This document shows, piece after piece, positions 54,437 through 64,000 of a DNA stretch of 64,000 nt; position 1 is the first letter of the stretch, and the number at the start of each line of letters is the position of its first letter. Origin of the DNA: Pseudocercospora fijiensis CIRAD86 (Eukaryota; Ascomycota; Dothideomycetes; Mycosphaerellales; Mycosphaerellaceae); NCBI RefSeq assembly GCF_000340215.1, contig NW_006921537.1:2321011-2385010 (forward strand). Direction: 5' to 3'. A model generated the notes under the pieces. That model had not been told where the DNA came from, did no database searches, and saw only the letters and a list, made by a program, of their open reading frames with translations. The translations under genes and the position numbers were made by a program.

Positions 54437-56974
54437 TCATATCAGCTCGCCTTCTTCATCTTCATCAGGCCAGTCACCTTCCTCATCTTGCATCGCTTGT
54501 GCGGCAGCTTCAGCTTGTCTTTGCACTTCTGCCAGACCTGATATCTCCTCCACGAAGCCCTTTTCATTGAGTGCCTTCCTGACAAAGTCCCACCCATCAC
54601 GTTCATATGCGTGCAGCACTTTCGGCGAGCAAGCAGAACAGCAGTCATATGCTCTACCCTTGATCTGCAGTGTCTGCCATGTCGACATGTAACCGCGCAG
54701 TTGATGTGGAACAGTGCCAAGAGGATGTGAGTTGGGCACCGTCGGATCTGTTGGCGGGGCGGGAGCGATTGCTGTTGATGTTGGCGGCTGTGGTGCAGGG
54801 GCGCGGCCTTTCAATTTATGCTGCGTTATTGAGACCAGCATCTCTACCGCCAATGCAGATGCGATGGGTGCAGCGCCAGGTCTTGTGACCGTACATTGCT
54901 GATCCAGCGTCGCTGACTTCTGACTATCTGCAGGTGCGACGACATCTGAGCAGAAATAGCAGCTGAGCTCTTCCGGCTCGGTCTTTGTGCCATCACCGTT
55001 CGGTATAGGCATCTCGGCAGCTCGCTTCAAGGGGTCCTTTTCATCCTTAGGGTGCACCACGATGCTTGCCTCTCGTGTCTCTTGCGATCGTGGCCGTGCA
55101 GGCACCGGCGCTCGCATGCCATGTCGCATTACCATATAAGTGTCGAAGCCGAGCGCTGCGTTGATGACGATCTTGCCGGTTGCCTTGCCCATGACTGTCG
55201 GTAGCCATCTTGACTCTCTGCTGTCCATGAGCAGAAATATTGCATCATGTGCATTGATCAGTCGCTTCAAGTGCTCATATTGCCGCTCGATCTTCGATTC
55301 GTCTCCCACAATTGGATGACCAGCCATAGGGACGTTGATCACTACGCCTTCCGAGTCGACGCCAGGATAGATTTCTGACAAAACGTCTGCCGCTCGCTGC
55401 GCTTTCCATACTCCCCCATTCTGGCAGTCCTTGAAGTCGTATAGAGGTTGCCGCACGGGATTGGAGTAGCTGACGCGACCGTTGTCGACAAACGTGATCT
55501 TTCGCACGCCCCAGCCCATCAGGTTTCGCGCCACGTATGCGCCCAGTGTACCAGCTCCCAGAAGAAGGCACTTGGTGTTCTTGATTGTGTCGAGATCTAT
55601 TGAAGGTGATATCCGCCACTTGATGAGCTTCAAATTGAGATCCACGGCTTGGTCGGCAAGTCTAGATGGATCCATATATGCAGCCAGGTCGACTGTTCTT
55701 GATGTGACCTTGTTCTGCTCGCCTCTTTCCCACCCCGTGACTTTTGGAAATTGTAATGCTTTCGCAGGTGGCGGCCGTATGGGCAAGTCCTTCTTCTGTT
55801 CAGGGGCTTTAGGTATTATGAGCTCACCAAAAGCGTCCACTTGCCCGGGGGTAAGAGCAGCTGATTCGCTCATCTTGACCGTGTCTTCGAGTGCAGTCTG
55901 TGCCGAAAAGTCGTACACTGGCTCCGCTGACTGCAATTGCATGACCAGAGAAGTTGGAGTGTCTCTTCGGATATGCGTGTCCCGATAACAGATGACCTGT
56001 ACGCTGTCCAAATGCCATCGCTGCCGTACAAGCACCAGCAGATTCCGCAGCATCCAGCCAGGATTTGAAGGAAAGGTTGAAGGATCGGCAAAGCACACGA
56101 ACCGATCTTCGGGTCGCGCATTGTCGAAGAAGCCTGTCTCGTAGCTAGAAAGCGAGCCTACCCACCAGAGGAAGCCCAGCTCACTGAGACTGGATGAGCG
56201 GGTCTGCTTCGGCTTGTTCTTGGAGCACAGATTGCCGTCCTCCTCTTCTTCCTCAATCTCACCCATGAAAGGTGCCTTCTTCCATTCTGCCTCCAGCACC
56301 TCCTTTCGCAACCTCTTCGCAAGGAAGAAGCCGTGCTGACGTGCATCGACGCCGTATCTCCAAGTCTGCACAGCATCCACGAGTAATGTCGTTTCTTTGC
56401 TTTCCAGCTTCTTGATAGCCGCGTCCGGGTTGTTGTACGGCGCAAGCAACCTCCATGGTGGATCTGAATGTACTGCGGGGTAGGCAAAGTGGTAGGTGAA
56501 CTTGTACTTCTTGAGGTCTGCATAGCAGACGGCGGAGAAGTGGGCAAGCAAGGAGGGACACGAGTAGATGGTGCCGTCGCATATGGCGTCCCATATCATA
56601 CGCCCCGCCTTCTCGATATGCGCGCTCTTGTCGACCTGCCTGAACTCCTCGATGGTGTTGAAGTTCTTGATCGTTCCCTCTGCGCGGTAGTAATTCTGTG
56701 GTGTTCTGAGCAGGCGCGAGTCAATACACAAAGAGATGGATGAGCAGGAAACAATGTCTACTCCTACTTACTCATCTGTGGTCAGCGCAGTGCCGTGAAT
56801 CTGCATGCGCATCGATCGTTCTGGAGCATCCTTGTGGTTGATCTCGTAGAGGCCGCGCACCTTACGCGCGGACGAGTCGAGCTTGTCATGATTGATCTTC
56901 AGCGATGCCAAGGCCGAGTAGAAGGCGAGCTCGATGTCGGAGGTCCACGGCGCATACTGCAGCGCTTGCAGCAT
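54437..56974 (-). CDS. ATG7: Autophagy E1-like enzyme ATG7
   Basis: Exons on the minus strand are 56974-56772 and 56705-54437, giving 823 residues. The N-terminal domain begins [20 protein letters not shown] and joins across the intron at [20 protein letters not shown]. The E1 half has the ATP-binding core [20 protein letters not shown], then [20 protein letters not shown], and the catalytic cysteine in [18 protein letters not shown]. The tail ([12 protein letters not shown]) is the acidic C-terminus that recruits Atg3/Atg8. Atg7 activates Atg8 and Atg12 for conjugation in autophagosome formation. At 823 residues it is somewhat longer than the yeast protein, with extra Pro/Ala-rich sequence ([20 protein letters not shown]) near the C-terminus. 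Confidence 0.95.
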
Positions 56975-57447
56975 CGTGATGGAGCTCGGTCAGGGCAAGC
57001 AGGATGGAATGGAGTGCGCTGGGTGAGGGGTTGTTGTTGTTCGTAAGAGGCTACAATGAGACGACGGAGGTGGAGTGGGAGTATAGGAGATGTTGTTGCA
57101 AGGACGTCCGACTCATATCCCTAGTCACGCTGGCTACGTTCGTTGTCCGACCAGTCACGAGACTCGCATCTCATCTCGTTCAAGGTCGCATGCGCATGAG
57201 AGTTGTACTGCGCTGCACGGCCTGACTTGTTCCTGCAGCGGGAGTGCGGGGCTGGACTTGGGGGCGGGGCCGTGACACCCTTGTCCATCGCGACAGACAC
57301 GCGCTATCAAAAGTCTAATCAACTGAGGAAAGATCGATCGAAGATACCGGCTAGCAGTCGTCGACCAGCGTCGACTCCTGCTCGTTCTCGATGCATCGCT
57401 CCACGTCTTCAGCCGCGCTCAGACGTCCGCTTCAGCAATAGAGTAAG
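56975..57447. promoter_or_regulatory. Divergent promoter between ATG7 and the HET gene
   Basis: 473 bp separate the start codons of two genes transcribed away from each other. No factor site was identified. Confidence 0.45.
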
Positions 57448-59685
57448 ATGACAATGTGTAGGGATCCTCACTGCCTGCACGAGCATTATAGATGCGCACA
57501 AGAGCAAGGAGAGACGTGTACCATTTCCCTATCCCTACCAGCCGAGCAATTCACTCATACTCCGTTGCCCCATGCTGCGAAGTACATTCGGCTTCTGCGA
57601 GCAAGGTCAAGACATGATGCAGATGTTCTGGTATTCGAACTGGCGGAGCACCCGATCGATGATCTGCCACCATACACTGCCATCTCTTACGCCTGGGGCC
57701 CAGATAGCGAACGGCATAAAATTGTGATCAACGAAAAATACTTCGACGTCCGTAGCAATGCTCGTGAAGCACTCCAGCAGACATGTCGAGACGACCTGGA
57801 ATGGTACATTTGGATGGACTCGATCTGTATCAACCAGGAAGACTTGGAGGAAAAGAGCGCGCAAGTGGAAATGATGGCGGACATTTACCGCGCAGCATCA
57901 CTGGTATATGCATGTATAGGTCCTGCAGAGGATGATATCGAGATGCTCCTCGAAGCATGCTCAGCTTTGGACGAAGCTAGAAGCTATAGCTTCGCAATAC
58001 GTAGACCTGACCAACACTGCGAGCTGCCTGCTTGTGAAGCCGGCAACGCGATCGCTACGGAGTGGCTATTGTCTAGGGGTGAAGACGACATCGTCGCCAT
58101 GTGCGAGGCGTTCGCGAACCTGGCCCATCGCTCGTACTGGGGCCGCATGTGGATCGTGCAGGAGATCTGTATGGGAGAGAACATCCAGGTTCATTGTGGG
58201 CGCTATACTTTTGACATGGTCTTCCTTATGCAATTTGAGGCAGCATTTGAAGAGCTGCTGGAACATCCTTTGCCACGGGATTGGCGCTACAGCATTGAGG
58301 CTTCTTGGGCCCGCTATGATGAGGGCGCTATGAGCAACGCTTTCACGACAAGTGCTGAAACGAAGCGGCCTTTTGGCAACATCCTCAATAAGATGAAGAA
58401 CCTAGAATGTCGGCATGCTCGTGATCGTGTCTACGCGCTTAATGCAATGATCAATTGGGGACCAGGCCAGCCACGTCTCAAGCCAAATTACGATAAATCG
58501 AACTTCGACGTACTGGTCCAGGCCATCAAACATATCAGAAAGGACGAGCAAGACCCGAATCCATCATTCCAAGACTTTGAAAGTCTTGGTGAAATGGTAC
58601 AATACGGCGTGCTAACAGCTTTGGAGATCACCTCATCGCTTCCTCAGGTGCGCTCTGGTGTAAGCTCTAGGCGTTCGCTGCAGTCAAGCAGGATGGAAGA
58701 AACTGTTGGTGAAAATTCAGATTTGAAAAAGGAGTATTCATACTCTTTCGCATGCATAGAAAGCGGCCAAAATGGCGAGCTGGCTGTGGCATATCACCAA
58801 GTTCGAGACGATCATTCAGAAGAGGCAACAGACATGCTTTGCATGCTGGAAAATGCTCACTCCGATTCTAGACCTTTTAATGACTTTTTCCAGGATCGAT
58901 TGCCTCAGCGTCTATTCGCTAACCAAGAGATTGCCGGCATAGCTTGCAATGGTGCACGACCTGGAGATTACCTATATCCCTGGGCCGCGTGGCAAGCAGC
59001 TGCTGAGCGTGTCGCACAGGTCTACGTAGTCTTACGACATTGCAAACCTACTGAAGCCTGCGAGGTCATCGGCCAAGCTTTAATCTTTGCTCATTACGAA
59101 CCTGATATCGAGCTACCCACTTTCTCAGAAATTGCAGAGGCAACACAAGCCTCACAGCCGACACATTTTCCAATGCCATCAGGACCAATATTTGAGCTTA
59201 CACTCACGGCAGAAGACATGGTAATCCTCGCAGCACAGGACTACCTCACTGGCAAAGAAGCATGGATTGGGGGTATCGAACCAAGAAAGCCTCGTCATGT
59301 CGGAAGGAAGCTCTGCATCGAAGCACGTTTCCGCCGTCTAACAACAGCTGTGACCCTCTCCTCAGCCTGCGGAGCTCGAATGGTGACGAATTGTACAGAG
59401 TTTCAAGCATATCACGCCATGCACGTTGCCTGTGCCTTTGGCAGTGCTACTAGGACGCCTGGACGGCTCGAAGAAAAGGCTGCATGGTTGCGGAATCGCA
59501 CGCAGACTGGCTTTGTGGCTATGGCGGATACCTTGCCAGTACGCTCGTTTGCTGGGCCATTTTACTACGACCCAAATGAAAGGCACACGAGATGCCCCAT
59601 CCACGGCCCAATTGGCTATCAAACCAGTTCCACAGACCGCTCAACCACAGTCCTCTCCGTCATGGAGCCGATGGGCGCTTCATGA
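57448..59685 (+). CDS. HET-domain (heterokaryon incompatibility) protein
   Basis: A single exon encodes 745 residues. The HET domain spans about residues 75-250, with all three blocks visible: PYTAISYAWGPDSERHKIVI; EWYIWMDSICINQEDLEEKS with QVEMMADIYRAASLVYACIG; and YWGRMWIVQEICMGENIQVH. The remaining 450 residues have no recognised repeats (no WD40, ankyrin or NACHT). A short Cys/His-containing N-terminus (CRDPHCLHEHYRC) precedes the domain. HET proteins trigger cell death in non-self recognition when hyphae fuse, but most members are uncharacterised. Two start codons (57448 and 57454) are possible. It lies next to ATG7 and a decayed island, a typical accessory setting. Confidence 0.85.
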   Translation: MTMCRDPHCLHEHYRCAQEQGETCTISLSLPAEQFTHTPLPHAAKYIRLLRARSRHDADVLVFELAEHPIDDLPPYTAISYAWGPDSERHKIVINEKYFDVRSNAREALQQTCRDDLEWYIWMDSICINQEDLEEKSAQVEMMADIYRAASLVYACIGPAEDDIEMLLEACSALDEARSYSFAIRRPDQHCELPACEAGNAIATEWLLSRGEDDIVAMCEAFANLAHRSYWGRMWIVQEICMGENIQVHCGRYTFDMVFLMQFEAAFEELLEHPLPRDWRYSIEASWARYDEGAMSNAFTTSAETKRPFGNILNKMKNLECRHARDRVYALNAMINWGPGQPRLKPNYDKSNFDVLVQAIKHIRKDEQDPNPSFQDFESLGEMVQYGVLTALEITSSLPQVRSGVSSRRSLQSSRMEETVGENSDLKKEYSYSFACIESGQNGELAVAYHQVRDDHSEEATDMLCMLENAHSDSRPFNDFFQDRLPQRLFANQEIAGIACNGARPGDYLYPWAAWQAAAERVAQVYVVLRHCKPTEACEVIGQALIFAHYEPDIELPTFSEIAEATQASQPTHFPMPSGPIFELTLTAEDMVILAAQDYLTGKEAWIGGIEPRKPRHVGRKLCIEARFRRLTTAVTLSSACGARMVTNCTEFQAYHAMHVACAFGSATRTPGRLEEKAAWLRNRTQTGFVAMADTLPVRSFAGPFYYDPNERHTRCPIHGPIGYQTSSTDRSTTVLSVMEPMGAS

Positions 59686-60774
59686 CGACACGGGGAGTGT
59701 ATATGTCACATCCTGCGATAGCTACAAGTGGTCGAAGTTTAAGGGTCACGCGCTCTACCACAGACGTTGGGAGGCGTGACAGAAGGTGATGAGCAAGTCC
59801 ACGAAGGCTGGATTCGTAGCATGAATCAGGCGCATGGCTCGGCACCTGCCCCTGGGATCGATGCAAGAGTTTGATCGTGGCGTTTAGTGGATCAGACTCG
59901 AGGATTGATTGTGGCCTCCAGATCCCAGCATGAATGCCGAAGGTCTGATGGCCTGCGAATGTTAGCATGATAGAGCAGGCCGCCCTCACGGCCTGCCAAA
60001 ATCTCAGGAAGGCTTCATACACTGGTATTCAGGACCAATGGCATCTCTCTGCTGCTTCGGCCCGATCTTCAAGAGCTACAGAACATTCCCAGGCGAACCA
60101 ACTCTATCCAGCGATGCGGGTTGATGAAGGGTCAGGGCTGGTTGGACAAGGCAAAGGAAACACCAAGAAGGTTGTACCTCGCATCTCTCCAGCGTAAGCG
60201 CAGGTTGGACAAGGCAGAGGAAACCTCCGGATGTTGTACCTCGCATCTCTCCAGCGCCAGCAAGCGGTTTGCAGGACTGCGGACGTGATCTCGAGAGTCG
60301 CGTACTCAGAGCAATGCCTTGCCGGGTCGCAAGGGGAACTGATGTACGTCTCGAGGCGAAAGCGCAGTTGACCGAACGACATGCTGCTGACCGAGCGATG
60401 AGGTGTGCCGTGGCTGGTGGGCGGACATTTGGCACAGCATGATGGTAAGTGGTGTGAAGTGTTGTGATTGTGATGCTGGCGAGATGGGGTGGGAAGAAGA
60501 ACAAGAAAGAAGAATTTCCAAAAGGCGACTTTAAATACGTGGGCTGCAGGTGCTGGTCCATGCGCAAAGAAGTGACAGGTCAATGCGGGTAGCGTACATT
60601 CACTTGTCGCCGAACTTCACCCGCCCGCTGCTAGCACGCGCAGCCAACTGGGCATTTAAAAGGACATCTTCTTCACTAGCACTGTAACATCGTTCGAGAA
60701 GGAGAGGAATTGCGCGCCACACAACAATCTCACGATCCTGACCCAACATCATCCAACGACGAACGCCTTAAAAC
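59686..60774. other. Intergenic with tandem repeat
   Basis: 1.09 kb follows the HET gene. Open frames on the minus strand (60076-60583) run through the tandem repeat and look spurious. No gene is supported. Confidence 0.4.
60140..60256 (+). repeat. Tandem duplication, about 63-bp unit, two copies
   Basis: Unit 1 is 60140-60202; unit 2 begins at 60203. Both start GGTTGGACAAGGCA and share an identical 24-bp block that ends in CTCTCCAGCG, with a few substitutions and one indel between. The copies are close but not identical, so the duplication is not very recent. Confidence 0.85.
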
Positions 60775-60999
60775 ATGGCTCCGACATCACACCCTCATGC
60801 AGTCTCGGAGAAAGGCAACTTCAGATCTTCGGCATCGCTGTCAAACGTATCAGCCGAGAGCGCACATCTCAGCTTGAAACTGCCAGAGCAATTGATATCA
60901 GATCGGCTTCCTTCCGTGAGATGTAAACATACGAGCGGCAAGGATCAGGTATGGTTGGCGGTCTTAAGACTGCCTCGGCGCCCTGAGGGCGAAACGTAG
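60775..60999 (+). CDS. Possible small gene, 74 codons, unknown
   Basis: An ATG in favourable context (AAAACATGGCTCC) opens a 74-residue frame, MAPTSHPHAVSEKGNFRSSA to RRPEGET, rich in Ser and basic residues. The upstream 120 bp include ATTTAAAAGG (a TATA-like element) and an AC/CT-rich leader, which resemble a real promoter. There is no recognisable domain and no signal peptide. A GT donor inside (CAG-GTATGG at about 60950) could make this only a first exon. It may equally be chance. Confidence 0.25.
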   Translation: MAPTSHPHAVSEKGNFRSSASLSNVSAESAHLSLKLPEQLISDRLPSVRCKHTSGKDQVWLAVLRLPRRPEGET

Positions 61000-61391
61000 T
61001 CTTTTTGGCATACAAGGCAGAATATGCATATCAGATACTCTCGGACTAGGTACTACTTTCAAGACCTTGATGCGTTCTATAACTGCTTTCCAAAAAGCTC
61101 ACGACCCGGTATCGACGTGACGAGCACAGGTGCTCGATCATTTCGCGAAGGACTGAAGTGCTGTGACGATCCATTTCTGCATCTGGAAATATTGCGGGTC
61201 CTGCAAAGTCCCGTACAAATGAACTCGACCTGGGAGTGCATAGCAGACTGATTTTGGTAGTCCGCAGATTCGTCCTGGGAAGCGGTATGCTGCAGCTTTG
61301 CCGCACCCGAGATGTCGTTTCACATCATGCAATTCTAGTCGTGAACTCCTTACACTTCCCTTGCATTACGGTCATTAGCATATACATCAGA
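61000..61391. other. Intergenic
   Basis: 392 bp lie between the doubtful small gene and the stop of the GH28 gene. Nothing is recognised. Confidence 0.4.
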
Positions 61392-63017
61392 TCATTTAAT
61401 CCTACTACCAAAGTCAGCATCGGCAGTTCGTTCGATTGGTGCGCAAGCGGCACATACATGTGGACATTGTCCATTGCAGGCGCCCGTGCAGTTGAAACCG
61501 ATCGTGTTTTCAACTGCCTCGCAAAGATACGAAGTTGCCTGAACATCCTGATCGAGCGCCCACAGATTATTATTGAAAAGCTCGATGTTGTAGCAAGGCG
61601 CTGCCGCGGAGCATTGGAGCGTTGCCACACGGTCTCCTTTGAGTGAACCATGCGCATTGCCCCAATGGATATCGGAAATCTGGTTCGTATGTCAGAATTG
61701 AGCTTCATGATGCATGCACTCAAAAGCACTCACTTGGAACTTGCTAGTATCGCAACTACCTGACTGGCCTTCGTAATTCGTGCATTGGGCAAGAGCCCAA
61801 GCGACGTTGACATTGTCAAGGTCGAAATTCTTGAACGTGAGATTCTTGGCGTGACCGATGCCGCCGCCGCCTCCATTTGGTGGATAGCCTTTAGTCTCCC
61901 CTGTCCACGTCTTGATTCTTGCACCATAGCCACTGTTGATGCATCGAATATCAACAGCAGTGATATTCTCGATGACCTCGATCTGACCCGGATATTGTCC
62001 GATACTGCCAACAGCAATACCCATACCATTAACGAATGTGCAGTTGGCGATGTAGATGTTGGTACTATTCTGCTTGGGACTTATGGCATCGTCTCCGTTA
62101 TCCGTCGTCCAGCGGAGGAATGTGATGTTGTTTGCGTAGACAGTATCGGCTGCGTCTGTGTTCACATTTGATCTAGGCGAAGAATCAGGCGCCGAGTTAT
62201 TGACATAAATGTCTTGAAGCAAGACTTTCTCCGATCGAGCCACTGTCATGGTCCACATTTGCGATTTGATGAATCTCAAGCCTTCGATCACGGCGTTCTT
62301 GGTATTGGTGATGAGCAATGCGTGGGGTCTGCCGTGTCGGTTACTGACGCCATCGTTGAATTTGTACCATGTATCACCATTCCCGTTCAGAGTGCCATAG
62401 CCATGGCCGTAGAAGTGAAGATTCTCGCCACCGAGGTGCCAAGCTGCAGTTTGGTTCTGAAATCCGATCGGCATCGAGTTTGCGAGCCAGTAGGGAATGT
62501 TCGTATCCCAGAGCAGAGTCCCTTTGACCTCCACATCAACATCTTTAAGTCCGGTGGTGTTCATTATAGTGCCAATATAATAAGTGATATTCTCGAAAAC
62601 GATGTGGCCATCGTTGCCACAAACTCTGAAGGCCTCCAGGATCTGGGGAGCATCGTCGCCATTAGGATCTCCTCCTGCCGGAACGATGCAGGTCTTGGAC
62701 CTTTTCGGAAATTCGCTTCCCATATATGGTGGACCTTCCTGGATCTCGGATGGAAACCAGCACCCATTCTGGCCCAGATATTCACAGACATATGGGTCAT
62801 ATCGATCTGGTTCCCATTGAGGGCTTGGCGTTTGTACGGGCAGCACTGTTTCTGGAGCGACCGTCGGATTTACTGACGAGGACAGACCATTTAAGCTCTA
62901 GCTCAGCAGCAGTCAGTTTGCTAAGTTCCTCCAACAACGGCTCTCATATCGTACTGATTTTAGGGGCACTTGCTGCACATGAGAGAGGGCGAGTGCGCTT
63001 GCAAATAGACGAGACAT
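61392..63017 (-). CDS. Secreted GH28 pectinase (exo-polygalacturonase/rhamnogalacturonase-like)
   Basis: Proposed minus-strand exons are 63017-62955 (MSRLFASALALSHVQQVPLK plus one residue, signal-peptide-like), 62897-61734 and 61679-61392, giving 504 residues. The right-handed beta-helix of GH28 is shown by NLHFYGHGYGTLNGNGDTWY, NVNTDAADTVY (NxD), DNGDDAISPKQNSTNIYIAN (DD pair), GMGIAVGSIGQYPGQIEVIE and GYGARIKTWTGET (RIK). Several Asn-X-Ser/Thr sites and a Cys-rich C-terminus suit a secreted protein. In the third signature, the usual Gly-His-Gly is Gly-Met-Gly. The enzyme should attack plant pectin, consistent with a plant-associated lifestyle. Exon 1 is the least certain part; its 57-nt intron has a CTGAC branch site. 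Substrate within GH28 is open. Confidence 0.82.
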
Positions 63018-64000
63018 GTCGTCTGCAGTGCCGTCGTAAAGAGAGACTGTTCGACTTGACGGGCGAAGAGATCAAGTCACGGCATATATGCCTGCGTGTA
63101 TAGCGGCATTAAGAAGTCGTGGTGGTATTGCGCAATGCGGGAACAGGGTCATGGGGGTTCATGCCGTGACATGGTTGTCGTGGAGATGGTGTGAAGAGAC
63201 GTGAGGGCGGGGGGCGGGGGGCGGGAGCGGGGGGCGGGGCTTGCGTTGGCGCGGTGAAACCTTCGCAGCCGCCGTTTCCTCCATCCCATTCCTACTTTTC
63301 CGCACTGTACTGCTACCATGGTACAATGAATGAGCCACGACCAAGAAACTCCTGGAGGGGGTTTGGAACAAGAAATTCAATCTTCTTCGACCCTGCCACG
63401 GCCATTGTTGTCAGGTATACAACAATCATTTCTCTCTGCCATCCATCGTTCAGACTCGGACTTCTTGACATGCCAAAGGGCTGCAGTTGCAATCATGGCC
63501 GCAATCGGTCCGGAAGGACTCCTCGCCCCAGCCAAACTTGTCTTGCAGCCGTGGTGATGGATCTTCGGATCCGCATGTGGTCTGTGGAAGGCCAATCCAA
63601 TCCTCCTTCAGACATCCCAAAAACTCGCTAATTCACTTCTCAAAAGGCTCGAAAAGTAGGCGGCGGTGTCTTTGCCCTCGTCCTCAATGATTGGCGGTCG
63701 CGGACGACGACTTGGCTGCTCAATTTCGCCGAGCGATGCTCTCTGCAAAGCGCTTGGCTACCTGCATGATCTCTGTTACACCCGCGTTATATGCGCTGTT
63801 TGGAGAGCGGATAGTGACATTTGGAGCTTCGCATGTCTGCACTTCCGCATCGGCTGCCAAGCTCCAGCGCTCTCGGCCATCTCTGTGCGCGAGAATACAT
63901 TGGTTCGAGATCTCCAAGGTCGCGTCACATCAACAAGTGGAATATGCCGACTACGCCTTGCTCTCTGTACTGCGGTCTCCATCGATCATCTGCCTCTCAC
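63018..64000. other. Right edge, no supported gene
   Basis: The last 983 bp include the GH28 promoter and the G-rich tract. A minus-strand open frame ending at 63720 (segment CEAPNVTIRSPNSAYNAGVT) looks somewhat coding-like but lacks a start and any recognised domain. It could be the last exon of a gene extending beyond the window. Confidence 0.35.
63205..63239 (+). repeat. G-rich tract, potential G-quadruplex
   Basis: Six G runs of 3-6 bases, separated by single C or short AGC spacers, cover 35 bp. It lies about 190 bp upstream of the GH28 start codon, on the strand opposite to that gene's coding strand. Confidence 0.75.

Noticed and set aside
60076..60583. Minus-strand open frames of about 160 codons through the tandem repeat
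   Set aside because: Composition is repeat-driven and Cys/Pro-rich, with no domain, no splice structure, and both frames open equally.
63720..63917. Minus-strand frame near the right edge as a gene
   Set aside because: It has no ATG start in frame, an upstream stop and no recognised domain; it could only be a terminal exon of a gene beyond the window.

Overview
The window reads as nuclear DNA of a filamentous ascomycete. Genes are dense and lie on both strands. Introns are short (about 45-120 nt, GT-AG with CTGAC/CTAAC-like branch sites), and the housekeeping proteins are of Pezizomycotina type. The expanded F-box family and the general protein flavour suggest a dothideomycete of the Mycosphaerellaceae kind; that placement is inference. 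No bacterial operons, CRISPR arrays, rRNA or convincing tRNA genes were seen, and no transposon was recognised.

Left part (1-19.2 kb): the 3' end of POL5; an MFS sugar transporter with a one-base frameshift; a lysine-rich SPKK protein; NAD-dependent glutamate dehydrogenase; a GPI-anchored Crh-type GH16 cell-wall transglycosylase; gamma-glutamyl phosphate reductase; a decayed and an intact BTB gene; zeta-COP; and ribophorin I (OST1). Middle part (19.6-35.2 kb): the intronless giant gene UTP20, a CwfJ/Drn1-like lariat-debranching cofactor, an F-box gene, the calcium sensor NCS1 and COG6.

Right part (35.5-64 kb): an old-yellow-enzyme oxidoreductase; three tandem F-box paralogues; UBC4; glutaryl-CoA dehydrogenase divergent from the flap endonuclease RAD27/FEN1; a Zn2Cys6 regulator followed by a monocarboxylate-type MFS transporter; a 3-kb island of decayed genes; ATG7; a HET-domain gene; and a secreted GH28 pectinase. 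Most of this is housekeeping (ribosome assembly, Golgi and ER traffic, ubiquitin and autophagy, nitrogen and amino-acid metabolism). Accessory character is concentrated at 14.5-16.1, 37.6-40.7, 51.3-54.3 and 57.4-64 kb.

The most unusual items are as follows. A coding-like open frame in the long first intron of NCS1 joins the NCS1 frame and would give a non-myristoylated, N-terminally extended calcium sensor. Two introns are best explained as GC-AG, one at a position shared with a paralogue. The F-box cluster shows tandem duplication. The island at 51.3-54.3 kb holds three pseudogenes with several lesions each. Three ACGCG elements lie just upstream of RAD27. The GH28 enzyme has Met in place of the signature His. 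All exon structures were inferred by eye from splice signals, reading frame and family similarity.
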